This document shows, in pieces, positions 41,197 to 51,442 of a stretch of DNA of 64,000 bases. The position numbers were made by a program, and so were the translations under genes. Source of the DNA: Paenibacillus sp. CC-CFT747. Lineage in GTDB: Bacteria; Bacillota; Bacilli; Paenibacillales; NBRC-103111. The DNA is taken from the NCBI GenBank assembly GCA_030323305.1, contig CP106741.1, positions 1,700,001 through 1,764,000 on the forward strand, in the 5' to 3' direction. Each line of letters starts with the position of its first letter. Position 1 is the first letter of the stretch. Under the pieces are notes generated by a model. The model was not told the DNA's origin and did not search any database. It saw only the letters and a program-made list of their open reading frames with translations.

Positions 41197-41808
41197 CTAC
41201 ATCACCCCCATCAAATAAACGACGGTCAGCAGGAAGATCCAGATGACGTCCAGGAAGTGCCAGTACAAGGAAACGGTGGTGACCTTGCGCTTCGTCACGG
41301 CCGTAATGCCGTGGCGCTTCAGCTGAAACATTAGGCCGACCATCCAGCCGAGGCCGATCGAGACGTGAAGCCCGTGCGTGCCGACCAGCGTGAAGAAGGC
41401 CGACAGGAAGGCGCTGCGGGAAATCGTGGCGCCTTCGTGTGCCAGGTTGATGAACTCGTTCACCTCAAGCCCGATAAAGGCGGCGCCGAGCACGGCGGTC
41501 ACGATCAGCCAGTTGATCAGACTTTTGACTTTGCCTTGGTGCATCGCCAGTGTCGCGAGCCCGCTGGTGAACGAGCTCGTGAGCAGAATGAACGTCTCGG
41601 CGATAACCCCGGGCATTTCGAAGAGCTCAGCGCCTGTCGGTCCGCCGTCATAGTGCGTACGGAGAACCATATAGGTCGCGAACAGGGTTCCGAACAGAAT
41701 ACAGTCGGTGACGAGGAAGATCCAGAAGCCCAATACCTTCAGGCCTTCATGGTCCTCGTGGTGGTCATGCCCGTGATCGGCATGTCCCGCTGCGGCTGTT
41801 TGTGCCAT
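41197..41808 (-). CDS. qoxC: Cytochrome aa3-type quinol oxidase subunit III
   Basis: The 203-residue protein has a His-rich N-terminus and five helices typical of subunit III (LGFWIFLVTDCILFGTLFA; ETFILLTSSFTSGLATLAM; FTLVGTHGLHVSIGLGWMVG). It stabilises the catalytic subunit and its proton path. Its ATG directly abuts the qoxB stop codon (TAAATG), so the genes are translationally linked. The gene is intact. Confidence 0.93.
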   Translation of the reverse strand: MAQTAAAGHADHGHDHHEDHEGLKVLGFWIFLVTDCILFGTLFATYMVLRTHYDGGPTGAELFEMPGVIAETFILLTSSFTSGLATLAMHQGKVKSLINWLIVTAVLGAAFIGLEVNEFINLAHEGATISRSAFLSAFFTLVGTHGLHVSIGLGWMVGLMFQLKRHGITAVTKRKVTTVSLYWHFLDVIWIFLLTVVYLMGVM

Positions 41809-43770
41809 TTATACATTCCCCCTTAGCGCCAATTCGGTCTCACGGACCTCTTCGGCCGGGATATAATAGTCGGTGTCGTACGAGAAGGAGCGGGCGATGA
41901 GGCATCCGAAGACGCCGATCATGCCGGGCACGGCCATCCACATCCAGCCGAAGACGAAGCCGAAGCCGGCCACGAACCAGAAGACGGACATGATGAACGG
42001 AATGGACGAGTTTTTGGGCATATGAATCGGTTCATAATGATCCGGACGGACTTTATCCAAGCCCTTCTCCTTCATATCCCACCAAGCGTCCTGCTCCTTC
42101 ACTTCCGGCACAACGGCGAAGTTGTACACCGGAGGAGGCGAAGGAATCGACCATTCGAGCGTGCGGCCGCCCCACGGATCGCCCGTCAGGTCGCGGTCGC
42201 CCTTCTTGATGCTGTAGCTGATCTGCCATACCTGGAAGATGAACCCGATCCCCATCATGAACGCCCCCACGGTGGAGACGATGTTGTAAGGGGCCCAGCC
42301 CATGTCCCACCCGTAGGTGTACACACGGCGGGTCATTCCCATGAAGCCGAGGGCATACTGCGGCATGAAGCACAGGTAGAAGCCGATGTTCCAAAGCCAG
42401 AACGCCCATTTGCCGAGGCGCTCGTCGAGCTTGAAGCCGAACAGCTTAGGCCACCAGTAGTAAATGCCCGCCAGGTAGCCGAACACCACGCCGCCGATCA
42501 GCACCTGGTGGAAGTGAGCGATCAGGAAGTAGCTGTTGTGGTACTGGTAATCCGCCGGAGCCACGGCCAGCATGACCCCGGTCGCCCCGCCCACGACGAA
42601 ACACGGGATAAAAGCAAGCGTCCAAAGCATCGGCTGCTTCATCTGTATCCGTCCGCGGAACATCGTAAACAGCCAGTTGAACACCTTGACCCCGGTCGGG
42701 ATCCCGATGGCCATCGTCGAGATGGCGAAGAACGCGTTGACGTCCGCGCCGGCGCCCATCGTGAAGAAGTGATGGACCCAGGTAAAGAACGACAGAACCG
42801 ATATGAGCATCATGGAGAACACCATGGATTTGTAGCCGAAAACCTTCTTCTTCGAGAAGACGCTGACGATCTCGGAGAAGATCCCGAAGGCCGGAATGAC
42901 GACGATGTACACCTCGGGGTGACCCCACATCCAGATGAGGTTGACGTACATCATCGGGTTGCCGCCGCCGTCAAGAGTAAAGAAGTGGGCGCCCAGGAAC
43001 CGGTCGAGGAACAGAAGCGCCAGCGTAACGGTCAGAATCGGGAACGCGAAGATAATCATGACGCAGCTCGACAGAACCGACCAGGAGAACAGCGGCATTT
43101 TCATCATTTTCATGCCCGGTGCGCGCATCTTGAGGATGGTCACCATGAAGTTGATTCCTGTCGCCAGCGACCCGATCCCGGAGATCTGAATGCCCCAGAT
43201 ATAGAAGTTCTGGCCTACGCCGGGCGAGCTCGACATTTCCGAAAGAGGCGGATAGCTGAGCCATCCGGCGTCCGGCGAGCCGCCGATAACGAACGACAGG
43301 TTGAACAGCATCGCCCCCATGAAGAAGAGCCAGAAGCTGAGCGCGTTAAGAAACGGATAAGCGACGTCGCGCGCGCCAAGCTGAAGCGGCACGACCATGT
43401 TGAAGAGCGCGAACATCATTGGCATCGCCATGAAGAGAATCATGATCGTGCCGTGCGTCGTGAAGACCGCGTTGTAGTGCTCGGCGTTCAGGAATTCCAC
43501 GTTCGGCAGCGCCAGCTGGGCGCGCATGAGCAGCGCGTCCACCCCGCCGCGGAACAGCATGAGAAGAGAGGAGATCAGGTACATGATCCCGATCTTTTTA
43601 TGGTCAACGGTGGTCAGCCACTCTTTCCAGAGCCAGCCCCATTTCTTGTAATAGGTAAGAACAAAGAGAATGGCAATCATCGTCAGCGCAATGGAAACGT
43701 CCGCGCCGTAGATGAGCGGGTCGCCGGTCACGAAGAACGTGGAGGCGAAATCTTTGATTTTATCCAGCAT
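41809..43770 (-). CDS. qoxB: Cytochrome aa3-type quinol oxidase subunit I
   Basis: The 653-residue catalytic subunit of a proton-pumping heme-copper oxidase. The CuB ligand and cross-linked tyrosine lie in WGHPEVYIVVIPAFG, two more CuB histidines in WVHHFFTMG, and the paired heme histidines in FLIAHFHQVLIGG. An N-terminal extra helix and a C-terminal FVFGWMWMAVPG helix fit QoxB rather than a cytochrome c oxidase. It reduces oxygen with menaquinol. The gene is fully intact, notable in a window with so many frame breaks. Confidence 0.95.
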   Translation of the reverse strand: MLDKIKDFASTFFVTGDPLIYGADVSIALTMIAILFVLTYYKKWGWLWKEWLTTVDHKKIGIMYLISSLLMLFRGGVDALLMRAQLALPNVEFLNAEHYNAVFTTHGTIMILFMAMPMMFALFNMVVPLQLGARDVAYPFLNALSFWLFFMGAMLFNLSFVIGGSPDAGWLSYPPLSEMSSSPGVGQNFYIWGIQISGIGSLATGINFMVTILKMRAPGMKMMKMPLFSWSVLSSCVMIIFAFPILTVTLALLFLDRFLGAHFFTLDGGGNPMMYVNLIWMWGHPEVYIVVIPAFGIFSEIVSVFSKKKVFGYKSMVFSMMLISVLSFFTWVHHFFTMGAGADVNAFFAISTMAIGIPTGVKVFNWLFTMFRGRIQMKQPMLWTLAFIPCFVVGGATGVMLAVAPADYQYHNSYFLIAHFHQVLIGGVVFGYLAGIYYWWPKLFGFKLDERLGKWAFWLWNIGFYLCFMPQYALGFMGMTRRVYTYGWDMGWAPYNIVSTVGAFMMGIGFIFQVWQISYSIKKGDRDLTGDPWGGRTLEWSIPSPPPVYNFAVVPEVKEQDAWWDMKEKGLDKVRPDHYEPIHMPKNSSIPFIMSVFWFVAGFGFVFGWMWMAVPGMIGVFGCLIARSFSYDTDYYIPAEEVRETELALRGNV

Positions 43771-43789
43771 GGGATTCCTCCCTTCCTTT

Positions 43790-44764
43790 CTACTTGCCCA
43801 TATTCATATGGGACATATCGTGATTGCTGCCGCCGCCGGTTGTTCCTTCGGATTTCCCGGTTTCCGGCTCCCCGGCTTTATGCGGGTTTCCTCCATGCTC
43901 CATGTACGAGCCGCCGTTCTTGTCGACGATCTCATCAAACAGCTCCGGAGGATAGGAAGAGTAGAAGACCGGTTTCTCGACCGAGCCCGGCTTGGCCAGC
44001 TCCTGGTAGCCTTCCTTCGTCAGAGCGGCGTTCGAACCGCTGGCGATTCCCTTGGCCCATTCGTTGAACTCGGCCTGCGGCTTCGCTTCCACCTGAAACC
44101 TCATGTGGGCGAATTCCTTGCCGCTGAAGTTCGCGCCGGTGCCGTAGTATTCACCCGGCTGGTCCGCCTGCAGCCACAGCTGCATGGCCATGCCCGGCAT
44201 CGTGTACGCCTGCCCGCCGAGCTGAGGAACCCAGAAGGAGTTCATCGGAGCATCGGACGTCATCTGGAAGTGCACCGGAACACCTGCTGGAATCTGCACG
44301 TAGTTGACGGTTGCGATCTTCTGGTCGGGATAGGTAAACAGCCATTTCCAGTCGAGAGACGTCACCTGGATGACCAAAGGCTTCGTGTCCGCCGCTACCT
44401 TAGGCTTCGCGAGTGCATACGTATCCCGCACCGTATAAGCGCCGAGAATCCCGATAATGATGATGGGAATGCCCCACCAGATCGTCTCCAGCAGCTTGCT
44501 GTCGTGCCAGTCCGGCTTGTAAGGAGACTTGTTGTCCGGCGTATCCCGGTACCGGTATACGATAAAGGCGAGAAGCGCCAGAACCGGGATCACGACAATC
44601 GCGCACAGAATGACGGAGATGATAATCAGCTTTTGCTGCGTCTCGGCCACCGGCCCCTTCGGGTCGAGGACGATGAATTTGTCAGAGCAGCCGGACAGCA
44701 GCACCATGGTCATGGCGGCGGTCAAGAGCACTTTAAGGCGGCTCAGCCATTTGGTTTTGCCCAT
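43790..44764 (-). CDS. qoxA: Cytochrome aa3-type quinol oxidase subunit II, lipoprotein
   Basis: The 324-residue protein has a lipoprotein signal (TMVLLSGC), two helices, and a cupredoxin domain (DWKWLFTYPDQKIATVNYVQ). The CuA cysteines of cytochrome c oxidases are absent in the loop FWVPQLGGQAYTMPGM, which marks a quinol-oxidising enzyme. The His/Met-rich C-terminal tail (HDMSHMNMG) may help bind copper. It is the first gene of qoxABCD, 19 bp before qoxB. The gene is intact. Confidence 0.94.
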   Translation of the reverse strand: MGKTKWLSRLKVLLTAAMTMVLLSGCSDKFIVLDPKGPVAETQQKLIIISVILCAIVVIPVLALLAFIVYRYRDTPDNKSPYKPDWHDSKLLETIWWGIPIIIIGILGAYTVRDTYALAKPKVAADTKPLVIQVTSLDWKWLFTYPDQKIATVNYVQIPAGVPVHFQMTSDAPMNSFWVPQLGGQAYTMPGMAMQLWLQADQPGEYYGTGANFSGKEFAHMRFQVEAKPQAEFNEWAKGIASGSNAALTKEGYQELAKPGSVEKPVFYSSYPPELFDEIVDKNGGSYMEHGGNPHKAGEPETGKSEGTTGGGSNHDMSHMNMGK

Positions 44765-45012
44765 AATTCCACCCTCTCTATAAACCTTAGAAACGTATCG
44801 TCTTAGTCCTTATTCAGCATACCAGATGCCGTACGCACGGGAACCCCGGTTAACAAATACGTCAACATTCTGTTCCTTTTTCGACGAAAAGTGTTCAACA
44901 AATGTTCTAAATTTCACAAAGTCCCGGAAAAACAAGGCGTGGAGCCGCCGGGAAAGCGTCCGGACAGGCTTCGTGCTATGACCTTCCTCACACACGAACA
45001 AGGAATTAGGAC
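44765..45012. other. Upstream region of the qox operon, no gene
   Basis: The 248-bp region before qoxA is AT-rich near 44860-44930 and should hold the promoter, but I cannot pick boxes with confidence. A 68-codon open frame on the minus strand (44810-45016) has no ribosome site and no protein-like composition. Confidence 0.4.
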
Positions 45013-45014
45013 AC

Positions 45015-45036
45015 AAAAAAACCCGGCAGCCGGTTT
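45015..45036 (-). terminator. Terminator of the 56-residue gene
   Basis: On the minus strand AAACCGG pairs with CCGGGTTT (one bulged base), followed by a run of T, about 40 bp past the small gene that ends at 45074. Confidence 0.6.
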
Positions 45037-45073
45037 CCCGGTGCCAGGCTTAAGGGGTCTTGACGCTCTAGGC

Positions 45074-45244
45074 TTACGAAAGAGCGCCGTCGTTGTGACC
45101 GCGCGCCAGGTTGTTGATCTCTTCGGCCGTTTCGGCCGGCAGGCGGTTTCGGAAATAGCTGATGATGATGTTCACGGCGTCCTCGCACTGCTCGGCGGAC
45201 ATGCCGGTTTGCTGCTGAACGAGCTCGACCAGCTGATGCTTCAT
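45074..45244 (-). CDS. Small helical protein, 56 residues, DUF2267-like
   Basis: From ATG 45244 (GGAGG a few bases upstream) the frame encodes 56 residues: MKHQLVELVQQQTGMSAEQC, then a helix AVNIIISYFRNRLPAETAEE. The pattern of a short helix, Gly-Met turn and RLPAE resembles the repeat of DUF2267-type proteins, but the match is only by eye. An in-frame ATG four codons earlier lacks a ribosome site. The ~295 bp upstream of it (45257-45552) show nothing I can name. Confidence 0.55.
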   Translation of the reverse strand: MKHQLVELVQQQTGMSAEQCEDAVNIIISYFRNRLPAETAEEINNLARGHNDGALS

Positions 45245-45552
45245 GGGACCCTCCATCCTGCCTCGGCTCTAGAGGCTTCTGTATCGGTTAGCCCCGGGCA
45301 GACCGGACGGTCTTGTCGTGACCAGACCGCCCCTTCTGCTCCTGCAGGCTCTTTCGTTAGGATGCACCCGAAGCACGAAACGATACACCCCTTGGATGGG
45401 CTACCTCTGTGCGGCCCCTCCTCTGCGTATCCCTTCGGTCCGACCGCTGCCGGTCTATTCCCGATTAGCCAGTCCATCGGCTTTCCGCAGGGAAGATGGG
45501 CCCCTCTCCGGCCCTTTCCGATCCACTCTCCTTTAGAAGGCAAAAAACCCGC

Positions 45553-45568
45553 CCGTTCATTAGAACGG
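45553..45568 (-). terminator. Terminator after the small two-helix membrane protein gene
   Basis: CCGTTC-ATTA-GAACGG followed on the minus strand by GGCGGGTTTTTT. It lies 33 bp after the stop of the small membrane-protein gene. Confidence 0.7.
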
Positions 45569-45600
45569 CCGGCCGTTAAGGTCCTATAGGGGAGATCCGG

Positions 45601-45860
45601 TTATTCCTTCTCGTCTACCTTGCGGTTATGAACCCAGCGGATCATCGTTCCGATCGTAAAAATCTGCACGCTCGCAATCAGGAAGCCGATGCCCACCATA
45701 AGGCCCAGGTTCGTGTCGCGGAAGTCGCTGATCGTCATCAGGCAGAGCAGCACGCCTACCGCCAGAACCCCCATGCAATCGCTGTCATCGCCGTATTTAC
45801 TTTAGCGCCGCTTTCCTTCGAGATCTCTATGGATTTGACGGGATATTGTTTAAGTGCCAT
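45601..45860 (-). CDS. Small two-helix membrane protein, YiaAB-like (one frameshift)
   Basis: With one G added to the CCCCC run at 45768-45772 (complement), the frame encodes 86 residues. It begins MALKQYPVKSIEISKESGAK and continues into two helices, AWGVLAVGVLLCLM and GLMVGIGFLIASVQIFTIG, with a charged tail (HNRKVDEKE). The phrase NTAMTAIAW before the first helix recalls the YiaA/YiaB two-helix domain. Function unknown. As written the reading frame stops after 34 codons. Confidence 0.6.
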
Positions 45861-46043
45861 CTTCAACACTCCATTCCGTTGAGTAGTGATGGCTTTATTG
45901 TAACACAAAAGACACGTTTCGTTCAAACTTTGTTCAATTATTTATCAAGATTTAGACAAATCTCATTAGAGGCCTATAAACAGCAGAGGCCCGCCTCCCC
46001 GATTCACCGGGAAAAGGCAGGCCTTCCGTCTATACGCACGCCG

Positions 46044-48069
46044 CTATGCCGGGAGGCTTCGCTGCATCCAGCTTTGAATCTCCCGCTCCGTCATCGGCTT
46101 GCCGTAATAATACCCCTGCATGACATCGCAGCCGGAGGAGCGGAGGAAGGCCATCTGGGCTTCCGTCTCGACTCCCTCCGCCACCAGCCGCAAGTTAAGC
46201 TGGCGGGCCATCATAATGATGGCGAGAATGATCGCCTGCTTCGATTCCAGGTTGCTCTCCCGGATGAACAGCTGGTCGATCTTAAGCGTATCGATCGGCA
46301 TCTTGTCTAGAGAACCGAGCGCGGAATACCCCGATCCGAAATCATCCATCGCCACCGTCACTCCAAGCCCGCGAAGCTCCTCCAGCTGACGGACGATGTC
46401 CTCGATGTCGTAGAGCAGCAAGGACTCCGTAATTTCGAGCTCCAAGTATTCCGGCGCCAGGGAAGAAAGCTGAAGCGCCTCGCCGACCATTTCCCCCAAG
46501 TTCTGGCTCTCGAAAACCCGGATCGACAGATTGACGGCCACCTTCTGGGACGGCAGCCCTTCCTCCTGCCAACGGCGGTTCTGGAGGCAGGCCTCCTGCA
46601 GCACCCAGCGGGTGAGAGGCACGATCAGTCCCGTTTCCTCGGCAATGGGAATAAATTCGGCGGGGAGATCGTCCCGAGGTCCGGATGCTCCCACCGGACG
46701 AGAGCCTCGACCCCGGCGGGCTGCTGGTGCCGGGCATCCCATTTGGGCTGGTACAGCACGAAGAATTCCCCGCGCACCAGCGCCCGGCGCATGTCCTTCT
46801 CCAGGCCGAGCTTCCGGACAAGCCGGCGGTCCATCTCTTCGTTGAACACGCGGTGCCGGTTCTTTCCCGAGGTCTTCGCCTGGTACATGGCGGTGTCCGC
46901 TGTTTTCATCAGCGCCGCACGCGTGGAGCCGTGCTCCGGAGCCAGGCTGATGCCGATGCTCCCGGTCACATAAAGCTCATGACCGCCCAACCGGTAAGGC
47001 TGCTTGATCACGGCGAGCAGCGACTGGGCGAGCTCCTCCGCCTGCACGAGCCCGGCGGAAGGAGCGGCAATCAGGAACTCGTCCCCGCCCAGCCGAAAGA
47101 CCGTGTTGGCCTTCCCGGCAGCGGCCGATACCCGCAGCGCAACCTCTTGAATCAACAGATCGCCCACATCATGGCCAAGCGTATCGTTAATCGTTTTGAA
47201 CCGGTCCAGATCGAGAAACAGCACCGCCGCCTCTTTCCCGCCGGTCAGCTCCAGCCGGTCGAAGTAACGGATCAGGTCGTGGCGGTTCGGCAGGCCGGTC
47301 AAGGCATCCTGAAACGCCATCTTCTCCAGCACATGCCGGTCGAAATACATGGCCCCCCAGGAGACGGCGAGAATAAGAAAAGTAGCCACGGTCACCCCGG
47401 CCAGCAGAAACAGCTTGCCCGACATATCCATCCCGGCTTGATGGGCGACCGGGCCCATGGAATGGTACACCGCCGCCCTCATGCCCGTGTAGTGCATCCC
47501 GCAGATGGCCAGTCCCATGATCACCGCGGAGCCGCCTTTCCACCAGGAAGCGGAAGGCTTATGCCGGAAACGGATGAAGAGGAACAAGGCGGCATAGGAA
47601 GCCGCCAGGGCGATTCCCGCGGATAGCGCCCACAAGGAGGGAATGTAGTGAACGTCGGCATGAACGCGCATAGCCGCCATACCGGTATAATGCATAGCGG
47701 TGATGCCCGCGCCCATAAAAAAGCCCCCGCTCCGAACCGCACCCAGCCCACTTTCTCCGGCACGGTAATGGAGAAGGCGATGTAGGAGGAAGCGACGGCC
47801 GCGAGAAGCGACAGAAAGGTGATGGAAATGTCGTAATCCATGGGAACCGGGAGCTCGTAGGCAAGCATGCCGACAAAATGCATCGACCAAATGCCGCAGC
47901 CCATGACCCAGGAGCCCGCGGCCAGCCAGGCGAACCGGTGGCGTCCGCGCACCTGGGACAGCTTGGCATTAAGGTTAAGGGCCAAATACGAGGCCACAAC
48001 GGCAATGACGAACGACAGAAGCACGATCCATAGGTTATATTGCCCCTGCAGCGAATTGATAGGGTCCAC
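46044..48069 (-). CDS. MHYT-GGDEF-EAL cyclic-di-GMP enzyme (two frameshifts)
   Basis: The rejoined protein is about 676 residues. The N-terminal third is an MHYT sensor with seven helices and the repeated motif (IWSMHFVGMLAYE, TAMHYTGMAAMRV, CGMHYTGMRAAVY), thought to bind copper and sense O2, CO or NO. A GGDEF domain follows with intact RLGGDEF, then an EAL domain with VEALVRWEHP and the later MDDFGSGYSALGSL. Both catalytic signatures are intact, so it may both make and degrade c-di-GMP. It uses GTG at 48069; GGAGA lies right beside it, so the start is uncertain. Breaks are at the G5 run near 47728 and the C4 run near 46663. Confidence 0.85.
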
Positions 48070-48177
48070 TCTCCGATATCTGCGTTAATTTTCCATATGG
48101 CTAGTATAAAGGAAAGTATACCATGTTGTATATACGAAAGACCTATTCGCTAGGGCAAAATGCCTACTTTTTGTCGA

Positions 48178-48959
48178 TTAATACGAGCGGGTTTCGAGAC
48201 GGTCCAAGCTTTTGAATTCGTAGCCCTGCTTACGGGCCTCGTCGATGATCCGGCCTAACGCTTCCGCATTGTCCTTGGAGACGGAATGCAGCAGAATGAC
48301 CGCCCCCGGGTGAAGCTGCGCCATGACTTGATCATAGGCAAACTGTGCGCCCCGCTGTACCTTGGTATCCCAGTCCTTGTAAGCGACCGACCAGAATACG
48401 TTCGTATAGCCGGAGGCTTTGGAAACCTCGAGCACCCTGTCGCTGAAAATCCCTCTCGGAGGGCGGACAAACGCCATTTCCTTCTGCCCGGTCAGCTCGG
48501 CTACGGCCGTCTTGACCTTGTCGAGCTCCTCTTTCATCTTGGCATCCGGCACCTGGGTCATATCCGGATGGCTCCAGGAGTGGTTGCCGATCAGATGGCC
48601 TTCCGCCGTCATCCGTTTGACAAGCTCGGGCTGGTCCTTGACATAGTGACCCGTAATAAAGAACGCGGCCGGTACACCCTTCTCCTTCAGAACATCCAGA
48701 ATGTTGACCGTGTACCCGTTCTCGTACCCGTTGTCAAAGGTCAGGTACAGCTCCTTGCGCTTCGTGTCTCCCATAAAAATAGCTTCATGCTTCTGCAGGA
48801 TGTCCTTGAAGCCTTCCTGGTCAATCGAGGCGAGCTGGCCGTTTTTGCTTTTTTGAAGCCGAAATGATAAGGCCGGTCTCCCTGCGCCGAAACGTAGGCA
48901 GCATTCAAGAGAACAAGGACGAGGGCGAGGACGGTGCTCATCACAACCATGCGTTTCAC
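48178..48959 (-). CDS. pdaA: Peptidoglycan N-acetylmuramic acid deacetylase PdaA (one frameshift)
   Basis: The rejoined protein is about 260 residues with a signal peptide (MSTVLALVLVLLNAAYVSAQ) and a NodB polysaccharide deacetylase domain: YLTFDNGYENGYT (catalytic Asp-Asn pair typical of PdaA), the metal site NHSWSHPDM, and RPPRGIFSD. PdaA deacetylates muramic acid so that muramic-delta-lactam forms in spore cortex, which is needed for germination, so the organism is very likely a spore former. The frame is lost in the T6 run at 48849-48854 (complement); seven restore FGFKKSKNGQLAS. Confidence 0.88.
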
Positions 48960-49063
48960 GGGCTGATTCTCCTTTTCTTCAAATAGACGGACAGGGATAA
49001 TATGCGCAGAAAGGGTTCACCCTATGCCGATAAACAGGCAAGTCCCGGGGAAAAAGCCAAAAA

Positions 49064-49085
49064 CACCGCCCCCAAAGGAGCGGTG
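49064..49085 (-). terminator. Terminator of the crystallin-like gene
   Basis: CACCGCTCC, loop and GGGGCGGTG followed by TTTTTGG on the minus strand, 17 bp past the corrected stop of the crystallin-like gene. Confidence 0.75.
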
Positions 49086-49101
49086 CGGCTGCAGATGCGT
49101 C

Positions 49102-49565
49102 TTATTTCTTGACTTTCTTGCCCTTGCGGGCGACGACGCCGTCCGGGAGAACCTCGGCAAACCCGAAGGGGCGGCGCCCAGGCGTTGGATGCGGTTGATC
49201 TGGCTCGTCGAAAGACGGCGGAGCGAGACGACGAACGAAGACGTCAAATCGTTGAAGTCACTCAGCAAAGCGACGGCTTGGGCCCCTCTGAACACCCGGC
49301 GGCTTCCCTTGTAGTTGATATCCTGGAAGAGTACGAGCGTGGTTTCCCTGCGTCCTTCGAGGTTGAAGCTCGACAGGACGTCATTGAAGTTCAGCACCCG
49401 CAGGTCGCGTACCCCCAGGTTGCCCCGGAAGCGGAGCCGGGTTCCCATGAAGTTCGCGTCGGCCCAGAGCGTAAGCCGGGGCAGCGTTCGAAGGACAACC
49501 GGCTTCTTGACGGCTGCTTTGGGTGCCAGTGCGCTGGTGGCGGCTTTCTTGGCTGAAATTGGCAT
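49102..49565 (-). CDS. Beta-gamma-crystallin-fold protein (one frameshift)
   Basis: The corrected product is about 155 residues. After a basic Ala/Lys-rich N-terminus it has two crystallin-type Greek-key motifs, each starting with an aromatic strand (TLWADANFMGTRLRF; TLVLFQDINYKGSRRVF) and each containing the calcium motif N/D-N/D-x-x-S/T-S (NDVLSS and NDLTSS). The tail is basic (VARKGKKVKK). The ATG at 49565 follows AAGGAGG; a GTG three codons earlier overlaps that site. The frame slips at GGG near 49160; with one G it stops at 49102. It probably binds Ca2+; no secretion signal is seen. It follows no operon partner. Confidence 0.75.
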
Positions 49566-49713
49566 GTTCCTCACCTCCTTCCCCCACAGCTTATGTGAGG
49601 AGAGGAAGAACAGCTTGTGCGAGTTCCTACTATTCTATCAATAGAGGAAAAAGGGCGGCCCGTCCGCATAGAGAGACGGACCAGCCGTCCGGTCCATCAG
49701 CCACAACCAAAAG

Positions 49714-49733
49714 AAGCACCCCGAAGGGTGCTT
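49714..49733 (-). terminator. Hairpin after the UbiB-like gene
   Basis: AAGCACCC-CGAA-GGGTGCTT with TTCTTTT on the minus-strand side, 35 bp past the UbiB-like gene. Confidence 0.6.
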
Positions 49734-49768
49734 GGACGTAACAGCAAGGAGGGGTTCTCCCGGCCGGT

Positions 49769-51441
49769 TCAGAACCGGCCGGATTTGAAGATCGAATAAA
49801 GCAGCCACAGAAACATGAGGCCCGCTACCGTAGAGCCTACTTCAATGACGGGAAAATGGAGGATAAGGGCCGGGACGTTGCCGACGGAGGAAGCGATGAT
49901 CAGCCCGACCATGATGATCGAGAAGCTGAGCAGCACGATACTGATCGAGATCCGGTTGCTGATCTGGTCGAGCTTGCGGAGGAGCAGGTCGATCTCGGGC
50001 AGCCCGATCTCCACCTTCAGCTTACCCGTCCGCAGCAGCTTGGTCAGCTGGGCCGCCTGCCGGGGAAACCCGGCCAGCGTCTCCACGAACTCGGTCGCCT
50101 GCCGCCACCAGCGCTGGCGCACCTTGTCCGGGTGATAGCGCTCCTTGAAAAGCCGCCGTCCATACGGTTCCGCCAGGTCAACGAGGCTGAGCTCGGGGTA
50201 AAGCCGGACCGCCACTCCTTCCACCGTGATCATGGCCTTGCCAAGCAGCGTAAGGTCGGTCGGGATGAGCACCCGGTGCCGGTTGGCCACGGCGAACATC
50301 TCGTTCATCGCTTCTCCCAGGCTTACCTGGGACAAGGGAATATCATAATAATGCTCCCGCATCTCGTCGAGGTCCTGCCGGAGACTCGCCATGTCCACAT
50401 CGTCCGTCAGCAGGCCGAGCTGGGAGATGGCATGAATGATCGCGTCGCTGTCCTTGCGCATAAGGCCGATAATGAGCGAGCCGAGATGAAACTTCATCGT
50501 CTCGTCCAGCCGGCCCACCAGGCCGAAATCCACGAAGGCGATCTTGCCGTCGGGCAGCACCATCACATTGCCGGGATGCGGGTCCGCATGGAAGAAGCCT
50601 TCGATAAGCACCTGGTGAAACATCGCGTTGACAAGCCTTTCGGCCGTTACCTTCAAGTTATGGCCGCGTTCGATCAGCTCGTCTGCCTGATTGAGCATCA
50701 GGCCGTCCAGATACTCCATGGTCAGCACCTTGGAGGTCGTATAAGGCCAGTAAATCTTCGGGATGCGAACGCCGGGATGCTGGAGGAACTGGGCGGCGAT
50801 CCGGTCCGTGTTCTTCCTTCCCGAGTATAGTTGAGCTCTTCCCGCATGGAACGGGACAGCTCCTCGATGATCGTTCTCACCCGGTAGCGTTCGAACCAGC
50901 CGATGCGCCGCTCGGCGAGTGCGGCCAGGTCATGCAGAATGTCCAGGTCGAGCTCGATGATCTTGTCCACGTGCGGACGCTGCACCTTGACGGCCACCCG
51001 CTCTCCCGAGTGCAGCCGGGCATAGTGAACCTGGCCGATGGAAGCGGCCGCCAGGGGCGTCTCCCGGAATTCGCTGAATATTTCGTTCATCGGCGTATGT
51101 AATTCTTCCTCCAGAATCGCCTTGACCTCCTCCATAGAGAAGGCCGGCACTTGATCCTGGAGCTTCTGCAGCTCCTTGACCAGCTCCGGGGCCAGCAGGT
51201 CCTGCCGGGTGGCGGAAAGCTGGCCCAGCTTGATGAACGTCGGGCCCAGCTCTTCGATGACGAGGCGGATGCGCTCGGCAAACGTATGAGGGGTCTTCTC
51301 CGCGCCCCGGTGCAGCCATTTACGGGGAAGAGACAGGACGTGGAACAGCCCCATCTCTTCTACCATGTAGCCAAAACCATGCCGGACCAGAGCCACGACG
51401 ATCTCCTTATAGCGGCTCGTATGCCGGAGTTTGATCGCCAT
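49769..51441 (-). CDS. ABC1/UbiB (AarF)-family atypical kinase (one frameshift)
   Basis: The rejoined protein is about 558 residues. It has the family's KxGQ motif (FIKLGQLSATRQDLLAPELV), the alanine-rich nucleotide loop (PLAAASIGQVHYARL), the lysine in VAVKVQRP, the catalytic segment EGFFHADPHPGN and the metal-binding VDFGLVG, and two C-terminal helices. UbiB/COQ8 proteins are membrane ATPases that support isoprenoid quinone synthesis or lipid transport. The frame is lost near 50820 where GGAAGAAC should be GGAAAGAAC (TREGKNTDRIA). It starts one base after the stop of the phasin-like gene. Confidence 0.88.
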
Positions 51442-51442
51442 A

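Noticed and set aside
44810..45543. Minus-strand open frames at 44810-45016 and 45241-45543
   Set aside because: Neither has a ribosome site or protein-like composition; the first lies in the qox promoter region and the second overlaps the start of the 56-residue gene.
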